From assembly GCF_018139145.2 (NCBI RefSeq), contig NC_059482.1, forward strand, positions 7,245,294 through 7,309,293: a DNA stretch of 64,000 nucleotides, in the 5' to 3' direction. Position 1 is the stretch's first letter, and each line of letters starts with the position of its first letter. Below, piece after piece: positions 50,924-63,065 of this stretch. The notes beneath the pieces were generated by a model. The model was not told the origin of the DNA. It saw nothing but the letters and a program-made list of their open reading frames with translations, and did no database searches. Source of the stretch: Gymnogyps californianus. Its lineage: Eukaryota > Chordata > Aves > Accipitriformes > Cathartidae. The position numbers were made by a program, and so were the translations under genes.

Positions 50924-53248
50924 GAATAACGTTGATATCATTGATATCTAAAAGCATGCACTGAGATGGTAATTTATACAAGCCGATGAGTTCAGTGGAA
51001 GAAAACAGGTTTACCATACCTGAATCCTTTGAAGCCACAGAACAGTGCTAAAACCAGACATATTGTGATGGCTTTGCCCTCCCCAAAACATGCTATAAAT
51101 TCCGTATGGAAAGCGTTCCTTCACTCAGTTCTCGTCACTGGATTGCAACGTGATAAGGCTGTGATCTTAGATGTAAGGTTTCTACTGTTTTCCTTTGCAC
51201 GCTAATAACATTGAAAGCTAACGCAGAGAACAGAAGGTATATGAGAACAGCAACATATGAGAAAATGTTTCTTTTAAAGGCAATTATTGTATCAGCAGGT
51301 ATCCTATAATGTTACTATAATGCGATCAGTGGCACCGCACTCCTTTAGGTTTAGGTTCTTAAACACAGCTTGGTTTTTCCTTAGCAATTTACTATAGACA
51401 AAAGCTCTGGCTTCAAGACAAGGAAATCTCAATTATATAGAAATTGTATTTACAGCTAGACCTGCAACATCGCTCATAATTATTCAGCCAGAAAAACCAG
51501 CGACAGATAGTGCAGTGATCCTTACAAACTAAATTAAGGTGCAGGGCTCTTTCCAGTCAAAAATATTTTATGCGCTGACCACAAGGCACAGTCATTAGAG
51601 TCCTTTGACACTCATATCAAGACCCACAGGGCTTGATCCGTCAGTGTATTTAGTGCTTTGATTCCACTGATTTCAATCACAGCTGAGTGCCACAGTATAT
51701 TCCTGGATCTGGGCTAGAGTTGTTGCATTACTATTTCCTCAGGAGCCGCTGAAGACATTATTACATTATCACTACAAAACAATGACGTGGGGTGACGTTC
51801 AGTGCCTACTATAAGGTACCGGCCTGATCTTGCAATATCCTGTTACTTTTTAAGAGTAAGCAGCAACTCTATTTCACAGGTTTCAGTATCTTCATCTTTC
51901 TTACTGGCCCTAGGGCAGTACAGGTCTTTGATACCATTATTACTGTGTAACAGTGCACTCCTTCAAATCATGTGAGAGACAAGAATGCAATGAATCCTTT
52001 GGTACACAACATCGATCTGTAGTCAGGATGTTTTTCCAAAACCTCACTGGTCACCCATATGGGCCAAAATAGCCCAAGTCTGAAAACTGTCTGACATACT
52101 GAGAGTCCTTTTTGAAACAGGTAGTCTAGTGTGAGGGAAAGGGGCCTACAGATATTTTGATGACACGGACCGTATTTTGCACTGTCACTTTCCTGACCGG
52201 CAGTTCATGTGCAAGAATTTCTGCGTTTCTGTTTTACATGCTATCAGTGCTGCTTTTAACTGCTGTAAATCACCAAAGAAGATGCATGTAACTTCTCTGT
52301 CAATAACTCGTTCTACCTTAAGTATATATTTTCTTTTGCAATTATAAAAAGCTGAAGAAAACAGAATTTTAATAGAAAAAAGTGCAACGTGTACATTTTT
52401 ATTCACACTAGGTTTTTTGAGAACCTTCAGTTTTCATCCTGCTTAATAACCTCCAACCATCTACTGTGTAAAGCCAAAGATTCACAGACCCTCAGGAGAA
52501 TGCTAATGCATAAATGCACTCTACAAATTAATCAGAATGAAGAAGAGCGATCAACTGCAAATTAAGGATTAGATAAGTAGTTACTAACAAAGAAACAACC
52601 ACAAAGCTCAACAAATATTCACTGAATACTAATTCTGTTTTAAACTCTACTATTTGTAATGAAATGCTATCTTACCAGACAATCAGCTTTTTACTACAGA
52701 ACAGTATTTTAAGCATGCACCATCTACAAATTATCTCGTCTTTTAAACACTTGAATGCATAAACAAATAGCTGCAAAATAGCGAGACATCTCAACAGCGG
52801 CTAATTTATTGTAGGACTTCACTCATCTCATGATGAATAATTCCCCAGTCAGATTTCCATTTTAAAGTATCTGTGGATTTTGTTACTGTCTCTCTTAGTT
52901 AAATCTTTCTTACATTAACATCATAAAACAGCTCTAATGGCCTACTTGAGAACAGACTTGACTTTACTAGGATTTATGGATGTAAATTTGCGATAAAAAT
53001 TACCCTTCCCAAGCCAACACCAACAGATAACACAGCAATACAAATAGTTTTGCTCCATAGCAGTAGTCAGTAGTCTAGATCGTGATCTCCCTTGTGTCAG
53101 CAATAATCTGATGCACTGAAGAAAGTGAAGTCACTTCTAAGTTTCCATCCAGAATAAATTCTGTCCCACTCTCTCTTCAGTCAATTGGTAAATTTGTTTA
53201 AGCAGCCTGTACTGAAGACGCAGGGCAATCCTCATCCTAAAACAAAGG

Positions 53249-53302
53249 CCAGTGAAACTAGGAGTTCTTCCACCGACTTCCATGGCCTTTGGACAAGGCC
53301 CT
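53249..53302. repeat. Possible ancient amniote interspersed repeat fragment
   Basis: The stretch ACCGACTTCCATGGCCTTTG followed by GACAAGGCCCT resembles the widespread sauropsid motif of the form 'ATTGACTTCAATGG...TTTGGATCAGGCCC' from old LINE-type repeats. It is degenerate; family assignment is not possible by eye. Confidence 0.35.
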
Positions 53303-56300
53303 AAACCAGAAATCAGAACACCAGAAGGGATTATATCCTAATTAGAATGATCTCATTGATACTCAGACAATGCTGCATTGTTCAACAGGAATAGTATCAA
53401 ACTAAGTCTGTCTAATAATTTCTGCTATCTTGAATATTATTTGACAATCAACTAGACATCACAACATATACTACGTGATAGACAAATGGGAATCTAATAA
53501 CTTTCTCTAAACCCTGTACTACTGCCACTTGAAACACTTTAAAATGCAAAAATCTCACTGCAATTACAATATTCTCTAATCAGTATATTCTTAAATTCAA
53601 ACTGTGTACTCCTGCAGAAAGCATTAAGAAATAAATGCTGTTCAAGGAACCATACCAGGCTTTTAGAACAATGAAATCTTTTTCACACAGTTCATGGAGA
53701 CCTATTAAAACAGACAAAAAACCTTTCGCTGGCTGTTCTCACAAGCACTAGAACATAAAGCCCTCAATTTTGGGGTTATCATGCAAGGAAGCGGTCCTGT
53801 AGCAACCAGCCTTAAGCAGCACAGGGGAACACCACTGTAGATACAACTCATTGTCTTCTAAGACTGCAAAAACGCTTTTCAGCTCTGATACATAGATGGC
53901 TATTGCAACTGATATAGGATTGAAGAGGTAAGTATTTGTACTGTAACACAGTTTTGGAAGAAAACCAGGTGTCTTCCATGTTGGCTTTAGAGAATCTGCA
54001 TTAATTTGTGAATTGATACTTGCACAAAGAAGGAATACATGAAAACAAATGCAGATGCAGAGTGAATAAAGCAAGCTGAAGGAATATGTTGGGGATATGC
54101 TTTTCATGTATAGATCAAAACTTATGTATGTGATGATATATTCAGGTATTTAAACATTTGGAAAGGTGTCCCATGGTTAAGGCTCCTCTGAGATTTTTCT
54201 TTAAAATATTTTCATTTTGAATGTCACTTACTGGATTCAAGCTCATCTCTATGGCAGAATTGCTAGTCAGAGGACAAATGGATTCTCCCGTGAGCCTCTG
54301 GAGAGGGTGATATTCCTCCATAAAAAACTATTCAATCATTCATTTTCAAATGCCACGCAGGGAGTCCACCTTTCCGTCACTCTTCAGTTAAACGTATTTA
54401 TTCTCAATGCTCTTATGGGTCAGGAAATTTCCTCACAAAGCATCAATGGTAAAAATTGGTCATTTTTGTTTAGTATCTAATGAAGACTACTGAGAAGGGT
54501 CAAATGAAAGTGGACATTTGGAGAAAAATCAGGCTTACCCAACAGGAAATGAAAAGCAATCAGATATCAAACGCTGAAGGGGGAAGATGTTAGAGCTATG
54601 GAGTTAAAAAAAGAAACCTCCCAAAACAGAACAAAAATACATACCAACCTTTCTTCAGTCTGGTTCCATTTAGTCCTCAATTATGACACATTTTTCTGTG
54701 TATCATATTAACTTGAGAGTCAGCCCTAAGTTATTTTTATAGCCACAAAAATATATCCCCCAAATGATAATGCCCTGAATGCGTAATATTTCAGTAATAC
54801 TTTGCAATCGATCAAGGACACCTCTAGCACTGTTACATCCCTGAAGACACTAGCCAGACATTTCCTTTGTAAACTACCAGAGAGCTCATGGAAAGTGAGC
54901 AGGCGCGACAAATGAGCTGTAGTTTTCGAGACTGCACTTTTTAACAGATGTATTTACACATTTCGCAATCTACCGGTAGGGATGGTGCGTGTTACTGCCA
55001 AATGTTAGATGAAATGTTATCAAACAGAAGTCTCCCAACAAATTCCCATCATGTTGTCTAGTAAGATCAGCCTGCCATGTGCAATTTTTCATGTTATGTC
55101 CTCGATCAAGATTTTTTTAAGCTATTGCTACTATTTTAATTATTCTTTTCTTACTCACCAATACATGAACAAAGAAATTGCAGAATGCCTATCTAGACAC
55201 TTGTACCACTTAAAGTTTCAAAACACTTTGTAAGCTTATTTCATAATTAAATAAAAAAAACCACATCAAAAACCTAAATCTGATCCCATTTCTATTTTAC
55301 ACTGCTCTTCAAAGGGCTCTCCCTCTCAGACAATAGCAGAGGATTTTGTCTTGCCTGAGCCAGCTGATCTTATCACAACATCTGACTTCCCTTCAGCAGT
55401 TCAATGGTGAGAATTAGCCACTCCCACGCCACTGGCTGGTAAAACCCCGAGGTGTTACTGAGTTGCTGTCAGTGACAGTGTGGCCTCTCATTTTGGAGAA
55501 ACAGGAGGAGATTCCTGGGGAAGTTGTCATTCCTCTGTTTTGCTGGAGAGGAACAAACGGAGCCCATATCCTGCCGGACGGTTTGCATCTGCTGTACCAC
55601 GTAAAGTGGCATGTTGGGGTACACTGGGGCAGACGCAGTGATGGCATGAAGAGACATATAGTTCCGATGTGAGCACAACCGAAGGCAGTACACGCCTTGT
55701 CATATAACCTGGCCCAGGCACGTACGAGCCCCAGTGAACATGCAATCCATCCTGCTCCAAGAACTGTCATAGGCTGTGGAGTCCTGCCACGCAACTCAAG
55801 ATATCTTACCTGTGTCCATGACAATGGTGGTGCTATAATGCCACTTGAATAAGAAACAACTTGCTGGGCTCAAAACCCTGCCCACAGGGCATTAAAAATC
55901 TTAATAAAATACAAAATTATTCATGTATTAAGTCTGATGGTTACTATTTCCTCATGGATGCGTGGTAATACCAGCTAATGTGTTCAGACACAGAGAGAAT
56001 TTTGTTGCAGCACCTTCTGAACAGCAACCATACACTGATACGACTACAATCCACATTCAGCAGAGCTCTTACAGCTCATGCATCTTAAGTGATGTGTCAG
56101 GGCCAGCGCACTTCACAAACAGACAAAACACAAATATTAATCTGGCGGTGCTACTATCATCATGCTGTTTCTTTATATGTTAATGTCTGTTCACACCTCC
56201 AAAAATACTCACGTTCGTTTATCAGCATCTTAAGTATAAAGGTCTCAGAAACAGTGCTTTGGTCAAGGGGCTTATAATTGCCCAGGCTATGATCAGATTA

Positions 56301-56878
56301 GTTTCTTTACATGTCTTTAGGGAGAGCTGAGCAATTAGAAGGAAAAAAAGAACCAAAAGACCCACACTCCACAAACGTAACTTACATTAAAAGTGATTCC
56401 TGATTTGACTGCCTGTGATACCTTTTCAGTAACTTCCTGAAAATCTCCAAGCTTCCAAGGTTTGCTAGCACAAATATAATACTGAAACTAAAGCTTAAGT
56501 ATTAGATCTTTTCCTCCGAATGGATTTTAAGTTGTTTTCAATTATAATGTCTGCGTTTCATGCTGCACTTGTTAGTCACATGTTTCATGCACTTAGGAAA
56601 CAGAAACAATTCTCTAAGATTGAAAAACCACATTTATTATTAGTATTTTCAAGGACTTTGCACAGAGCATTTGAAACTCCAGAAATATTTATTAGAGAAA
56701 TGTGTGGATAACTCTGGATCATGGAGTTTCTGAATAGCAGGGGCTTTGGAGACAACTTGTGCACAAACTAAAAAGCAGAATATGTTAATAACTAGAAAAC
56801 ATATTTAAATCTAATTTTACATCTAAAGGTGCATATAGTTCAGAAATTTCAAAGTGGGGAAAGAAATTTTGCTCCTAC

Positions 56879-57073
56879 CTCTTCCAAGGCCCATAATGAA
56901 TCAACCACAGGCTTGATCTTCTTATTGTTATATAGATTTAGCAGTTTGTCCATCACACCCTTGATCAGGCCACCTCGATTCTGTTTGAAAAGTAGATTCA
57001 ACAGGGAAAATCCAGCAATGACTTTGTTCTCCTCATACAGCTTGATAGGATTTACTTTCTCAACCTGCCACCA
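56879..57073 (-). CDS. VAT1L: VAT1L internal exon, residues WWQVEK to WALEE
   Basis: A 195-bp phase 0/0 exon of exactly 65 codons, from WWQVEKVNPIKLYEENKVIA through GFSLLNLLFK to KKIKPVVDSLWALEE. The acceptor is TTTCCAG (AG at 57075-57074), the donor GAG|GTAGGA (GT at 56878-56877). The segment belongs to the C-terminal half of the zinc-binding-dehydrogenase-like fold, where the chain leaves the nucleotide-binding domain and returns to the catalytic domain (the KKIKPVVDS strand and the following helix are typical of the quinone oxidoreductase group). No zinc-binding motif is visible, as expected for the zinc-independent VAT1/VAT1L family. No stop or frameshift. Confidence 0.97.
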
Positions 57074-58834
57074 CTGGAAAGCAATAAACAACAGCAGGGT
57101 TAGAAAAACATTTTTCAAGACATGTACAGGAAAGTTCACAAGAAAACGGTCTGGGCAGATGTGATACCCGACTCATCTGTCAGATCTGAAGCAACAGCCA
57201 AGAGAAGCAGTAAGGATTTATTTAAGGAAGAGGCAAAAAAGTATGCAGCTGACATGTGGAAATAAAACACAGCCTTCTGTTGCATGAGATTAGGGTGTTA
57301 GCAGACTGGTGGACAGATCTGGTTTTAGGACATGGGTCTAGAAGTAACGAATTTGGACCTCCCTTCTTACTTCTGCTATCCTTCTTTGTTATCTCAAGAG
57401 AGCCATGCGAGCTTCCCAAACGTTCACAAGCAACTCCTGACTATTACTCTTCTCTCAAAAACAAGGAATCCATGCACTGCTTATCAGCTTCCATTTACGT
57501 CTCACCCATTATTATGTTTGTGATATTGGAGCAAGCCTCATAATATCTAATGAAATTATTTTATCTCATTTAGCCCAAAAGCATCCTTGAGACTGAGACA
57601 GCACTTCCTAGCAAGTTTTATTTGAATGGGTCAATTTTTAATTAAAATTTTCATACAATTTTGATGCGTTAATTTTGCAGTATAATTACATAAAGAATCT
57701 AGTTATACTTTTACACAAAATTTGATATGATTTTTTAATTAATTCCATTTATTCATATTTATTCATTCAATAAACACCAGTAGTATCTGAAAAACATTTC
57801 AGGTGAAATTGATTTCATTGGGCCAACCTACCCTACAAATTATACGTATCTGGATATGTTTATATTAACAGTAAAAAGGCTGCATAGTAAAGATTATCTT
57901 GTTTTAGCTCACAAACACATGACAATAACAAAGATCGTGCCACTACAACCATTAAGAAAATGTAGGAGGCAAAGATAGCTTCTTGCTACAGTCTTTGATT
58001 TATCTTGTTTTCAACTACATAGAGACTTTTGAAGCTAATCTCTCCTGGGAAGGGGTTGTTGCTGGAAGCACTAAATGAGCTCTTGGCAGAAAGATCATAT
58101 GATAGATCTTTAGTCAAGACTTCTCCCTGTTTTTCTTGTCTGAAGGAATCACTTTCACTCTTGGTTAACTTATTTCTCGCTAGCAGTTTAGTTGATAATT
58201 TGTCCCTTTTTTGATCTCTAGGATTTCTGAACAGATTTTTGCTGTTGTAGTAAGCTGAAGAAAAAAAATTTAACATTTGAATTTTGGATTTGTTGACATC
58301 ATCAGTTAGGAAACAAATGCAACATCATCATCTCTTTGACATCACTTGAAATGAACATGGAGACCTGAAAAATGCATTTCTGTACGGAACTGACTTCTGA
58401 AAAGCTGGAAATGACTGGACACAAGCCCCATCTTAAGAGATATTAAAGGAGATATATCTCCTTTAATCCACTGCACTGTCCCGACAGTGTTTTCAGATAT
58501 GAGGAACCTACGGGGTACAGTTATCCATATCCATGTATATGATATTCTGCCATAAGTAAATAAATAATGCAGTCTAACTTTAAACTTAGCTATATAAGAG
58601 ATATATGTCTGATAGCTAACAATTTAAATATGCATTGCACACAGATCCAATTCCTGTCTAGCTGTCGTATTAGAAGAAGACATGCCAGACCACACTGAAG
58701 TCAGAAAAACACTCTCTTTATCAACATCAGAAGCCACAACTTAGTAGAGATAAATGAGAATGATAAAGATGAAAATGCTGCAGAAAAGACTGAACTTAGA
58801 GGAAAGAGCAGAATCACAGCACTGGGACACTTAC
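57074..58834 (-). other. VAT1L: VAT1L intron between SSNMVT and WWQVEK exons
   Basis: A 1761-bp phase-0 intron with consensus ends. It contains the perfect 26-bp palindrome at 58442-58467. I see nothing else in it. Confidence 0.88.
58442..58467. repeat. Perfect 26-bp palindrome
   Basis: The 13-base arm ATTAAAGGAGATA is followed at once by its exact reverse complement TATCTCCTTTAAT, with no spacer. The flanking bases do not extend the symmetry. Confidence 0.95.
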
Positions 58835-58890
58835 TGATTTTGCGAAACTGAAGAAGCTTTTTGTCTCCCCAGTAACCATGTTAGATGAAC
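58835..58890 (-). CDS. VAT1L: VAT1L internal exon, residues SSNMVT to FAKS
   Basis: A 56-bp micro-exon: two bases completing a split Gly, then 18 codons, SSNMVTGETKSFFSFAKS. The acceptor is TTTTACAG (AG at 58892-58891) and the donor is TCA|GTAAGT (GT at 58834-58833), a near-perfect consensus. It supplies the loop after the conserved LGTYILYG strand. It has no reportable ORF of its own and was found by looking for the peptide expected between the flanking exons; phases match on both sides (1 in, 0 out). Confidence 0.95.
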
Positions 58891-60130
58891 CTGTAAAAGA
58901 TGAGTACATTCACACACAACTTATTACATGCTGACAAGCAGATCATTTATTATATGCAAGATCATTTCCATGATTCATATTTAAGAAAAAAAAAAAAATT
59001 CCCCAGGTTTCAAAGGGATTAGTAGACATCCTTATACTTTGGGAATAAATAACAAAGAGGCCAAGGTGACTAAGCCCTACAAGGCTATAGGTATTCTGCG
59101 ATGACAAAAACAATCTATCAAATCTTCCAAAAGCAGGAACAGGTTAGGTGCTACTAAAACTCTTCTATGGCGCTCTCCTTCTCTGCAGTAAAATGCCATT
59201 TGTCTCTGAGACACTATGACTTAGCAGCGATCACCACACAGGTGTCCTTCCTCTGTATCTGTAAAGATACATTTATCTGACCACCACATGTGTGACCATA
59301 CATGCATTGTACACCACAACCTGTTAACAAACGCAATGACAATTCACTGGCAGGGACTTCATTATAAACAGGCAGCCAGGCTGGGTTGTACAGTCCAAGC
59401 AGATATCCGAGTGACAATGCGTTTGTTATTGCCACCCAGCTAGCTAGATGAACGCCCGAGGAAGCAGATACGCTTATCCATGATGCCACTGCACCTTCCA
59501 CTGCGATACAGATACATTCTTCATTTCAAAAGTTTAGCAATCCCTTCAGCTGTCCTCCTACAGAAGCTTGGCCTGCTTTATCAACACACAACATGGCAAC
59601 CCGGCAGAACTGCAAGAAAGACATGTTTACTCAGTGTGTGAAGCAGTCCATGTACATGAATGGAAATTTGTGAACAGAAGCCTGGGCTTGAATTCCTTAA
59701 AGTCATGTCAAATAAAAACGATAGCATTCTTTCTGAAATCTTCCTCCCAGCTTCCCTCCCACAAGAACTATATTACAGTTTCCTTGGCCACGCTGTGATT
59801 CCTATGGTGTGTAGAATGAGAGATCCAAGCTTTCTCCTACACTTCTCCTGTATCACCCAATAACGTTTAACAACCTGAAACGTACGTTCAGTTTCACTTT
59901 TGGATTATTTTTTTAAATTTTTTTTAAGAGTTTCTTTGTATGACCTATTGTTTCTCAATAAACTTAGTCCATGCTCAGCTTCACTAAAATCCTTGATTGG
60001 AAATGGTCAAATTGAGAAAGTATAACATGGCAGCCTCCAGTTCTGGAAGGAGTGGCATGGGTGATTTTAAGAGATTTTAAGCTTTGCAAAGCTTTAGTTT
60101 TGAAATATGCACCTGGCTTTTTCCACTCAC
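58891..60130 (-). other. VAT1L: VAT1L intron between ILYG and SSNMVT exons
   Basis: A 1240-bp phase-1 intron. It holds a separated inverted repeat (59326-59341 with 59412-59427) and a poly(A) run near 58985; no coding signal. Confidence 0.88.
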
Positions 60131-60234
60131 CATATAAAATATAAGTCCCAAGTGGTTTGAGAAGACTGAGGCCTTTCCCAGTATTTTCTCCACAAAGACA
60201 GTCCAAAACAATATCTACTCCATCTGTTGAGATT
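60131..60234 (-). CDS. VAT1L: VAT1L internal exon, residues ISTDGVDIVLDCL to ILYG
   Basis: A 104-bp exon: one base completing Arg, 34 codons and one base of a split Gly. It reads ISTDGVDIVLDCLCGENTGK, then GLSLLKPLGTYILY. The acceptor is ATTTTTAG-like (AG at 60236-60235), the donor ATATG|GTGAGT (GT at 60130-60129). GVDIVLDCLCG is the beta strand and turn of the Rossmann nucleotide-binding domain, and GLSLLKPLGTYILYG is the following helix-strand unit typical of quinone oxidoreductases, where NADPH is contacted. Cofactor binding is known for the superfamily and inferred for VAT1L. Confidence 0.97.
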
Positions 60235-63065
60235 CTAAAAAGCAAGAAAGAAATCTCACTTTGCAATAAGATCCACAGGACTAGTCAGCCAGCATGATAC
60301 AGGCTGATTGTTAACATAATACTAACATTTTCCAAGTACTTTAGAAAGGACTCTAAGGCTGAGGCTTTGACTACGTGAAAACTTTCTCCTCATCAAAAGG
60401 CAATTCAAACTCATTCAGTGCTGGAATGTGAGTTTGTTGCACTAGCCAACCCACGCCCTTCAGGCTTAGAAGAGTGGGAAACCATCTCGTTCCCCCTTTT
60501 TGAGGGCTTTCAGTAAAATTATATTATCAAAAAACAGGTGATAGATATAAAGTTCTTTTTGAGTGAATGCAAATGTCAGATGTCTTTTTTTTTGACCAAT
60601 GAATGTCAGAGAAAAAGGACATTTTTGTTATTCACATCTTACATTCTTTTTCTGAATTTGTAAGGAAACAGTTCTTATCCTCTCAGATAAAATGATGGCC
60701 TTGTAAAGTTATTTAAAGAGTCTTCTGTTTCAGACTTTGTATCAACTAGACGTCAGCAGAGTTAAATCAAGCATAAAGAGAAGTCACCAAGAGCTAGAAA
60801 GCCAGCTCTAAGGATACTTTCTGCTTTCTATAATATGGCCTGATTGTATTTATACTGTTTCAATAAATAGTTTGCATATTTATAATTTTCCAATAAATAG
60901 CTTTGTGAATGCAACATTAATAAGATGCTGACGAAGAAAAAAATACACTCAAATATCCTGATTTAGTTCTTTTTTTTCTGGCAAAACACCAGCCTGCAAA
61001 ATCCTATCACCAGTTTGATCTAAATCTAATATCCTACCTCCTAATCAAGTAAACAGCCCAAGCAGTTGTAAATTCTTGATTAATACTCTTAAACAATTAT
61101 GCAAATAACTGGTGCAGACACTACAAGAAAATTGCAACCTGGAGACTATCAAAGATTTAAGGGGCAGTCAATAGCATCTAATCCCCAGGAACATCAATTA
61201 GCTCCTGATGACCATGCCTTCTGCAGTGGTATAACTGCAATTAGAAGTCAGGAAAGAGGTAAAGCTTTATGGCTTGTAATGCACCTTTCTGGTTCCTCAC
61301 AAAACAAAGGTGATACTCAGACATCCACTGGTTACAAACAGCAACAAAATCCAACAACTTTACTCTTCGGTATTGCTGCCGTATGTGGGGTAATAAATTG
61401 TTTATATTCAGGCCACTGGATGAGCTTTCACTGTAAACGAATACTGACTCTGCAATCAAAAAGCTTTCAGTGGCTTCCACGGTTGAACTGATTCCTCATC
61501 CCCTAGGAACATTTCCACATTCATATCACTTCTGGGTTTTTTTTCTTTTTGTTTGTTCATTTGTTTGGGGTTTTTGGGGGTCGTTTTAGTTTTTGGACTT
61601 TGCTTCCTGATGAAAGCTCTTCCCTGGAATACCCCAGTCACCCGCAATAAAGCAGGTTCCTACCACTATCCTTTCTCAACCACAGGCCCACCCCTTCCTG
61701 CTCACAAACTCTCAAGAAATGAAGAGCCTTCCCCTTCCCTTAGGACTCCCCCGGACCCAGTGCGCAGCAGGCAAATGCAGACTAGCTGTCCTCCCTGCTG
61801 GCCAGGCAAACATTTTAAGCAGAACATAGTATACAGCTAATATCCAGCAAACCAACCAACTACACTGTTCCCCCCACTGCCTTTGCTATAAAGACAAATT
61901 GTCTTTTGAAATTCTCAGAATTACCCCTGTACTTTTTTATTTTTTCAATGCAAAGTGAAAATACACGGATCTGAGCAACAAATCAGAGTACTGGCATATT
62001 CTACAGGGTGCCAATTCTGACTTTTAATCAGGACTATCAATTGTGCTAATACTACGCACCTCTATACCAGGAAAGAAGCACAAAACTAGCCTGTTGTATC
62101 TACATTTTATCTTTTGTACCCACTGGTTCTCTGCCTCATTGGTCTATTGCGAGGTGAAAAAGTATGTGAAAATGCAGGATCACCAAAAGGGATTTTAACA
62201 GACTTAACAGAGCAGAATTCCACCCCTTTGTAACCCTCACACTAAGAGATCTTCTGAGACTTTGCATGTCACTCTGAGGAATGCATAAGTTTGACAGGAA
62301 GCCTGTCAACTGTACTACCTTGGGGTGCCCCTTTGAGAAATTTCTTGTTTTATGCCCAGCTACACAATCTAGTGTTTTGACAGATACAAGATGAAGGGAA
62401 AACATTATTCTCCTCTGTCTGACAAGTAAAATCAAAAAGACATTTTTTACTACGATTTTCTTATCAATTCTAAAGTTTTGCCACCTGTATCAACATCAAT
62501 ATCTAAAAACAGTTAGACAAAGTATTTGAAAGCATGTAAATAGAAACACACATGATGACTTCAAAAGGCAACAGGACGATTCTAATCTGAACACAAACAA
62601 ACAAAATCTAAGGATCTGAAATTAAAACAGACATCACATGCTCTGATATCAATCCCTGGCAGAGGATAAAAACCCAGGCAGATAGAAACACACCAGAGAA
62701 CTCCAAAACCTGGATAACTTACAGATCCACTGAAAATATCTTAGTGCATTACAGTGAGCTACTACATATGCAGATAATAGCTGAGTACATCCTTCTGTTA
62801 AGACCTTTATTCTTTTTCACTTAATTTACTTTGCTCACAATAGATGTCCGAGTATGAACATGGACTAACAAAGCTTATGTCGCTTATAAAGAAATAGGGA
62901 GATGCTTGCTATCTTGTCCCTTGTAGTGGACAGATGGAATATCTGGAATAAACAATTCCCAAACTCACAAGTGTAATCTCTTCCCATAAATATGACCAGC
63001 CCAGTGTCTTTCATAGTATTTTGCCAGATACTATACAACCCTTACTCAGGAAAATAAAAGATTAC
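60235..63065 (-). other. VAT1L: VAT1L intron between VQEVK and ISTDG exons
   Basis: A 2831-bp phase-2 intron. Open frames in it (up to 130 codons, plus strand, 61099-61491) have no recognisable content. It contains the decamer CAATAAATAG twice, 30 bp apart, at 60861 and 60891. Confidence 0.88.

Larger units (their letters stand above)
26748..56878 (-). other. VAT1L: VAT1L giant intron (30.1 kb)
   Basis: A phase-0 intron of 30,131 bp, by far the largest in the window, lying between two exons of the C-terminal catalytic region. It contains a young CR1 LINE fragment (34401-35143), an old CR1-like 3' end (46662-46752), minisatellite-like duplications at 32551, 36633 and 45987, an A20 tract (28034), a G-quadruplex motif (50900) and a CpG-enriched islet (about 55430-55830). 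No exon of another gene can be supported. The 245-codon plus-strand frame at 42327-43064 is antisense to VAT1L and unidentified. Confidence 0.85.

Noticed and set aside
61099..61491. 130-codon plus-strand open frame
   Set aside because: No recognisable protein and low-complexity Gln/Ser/Thr content; treated as chance.
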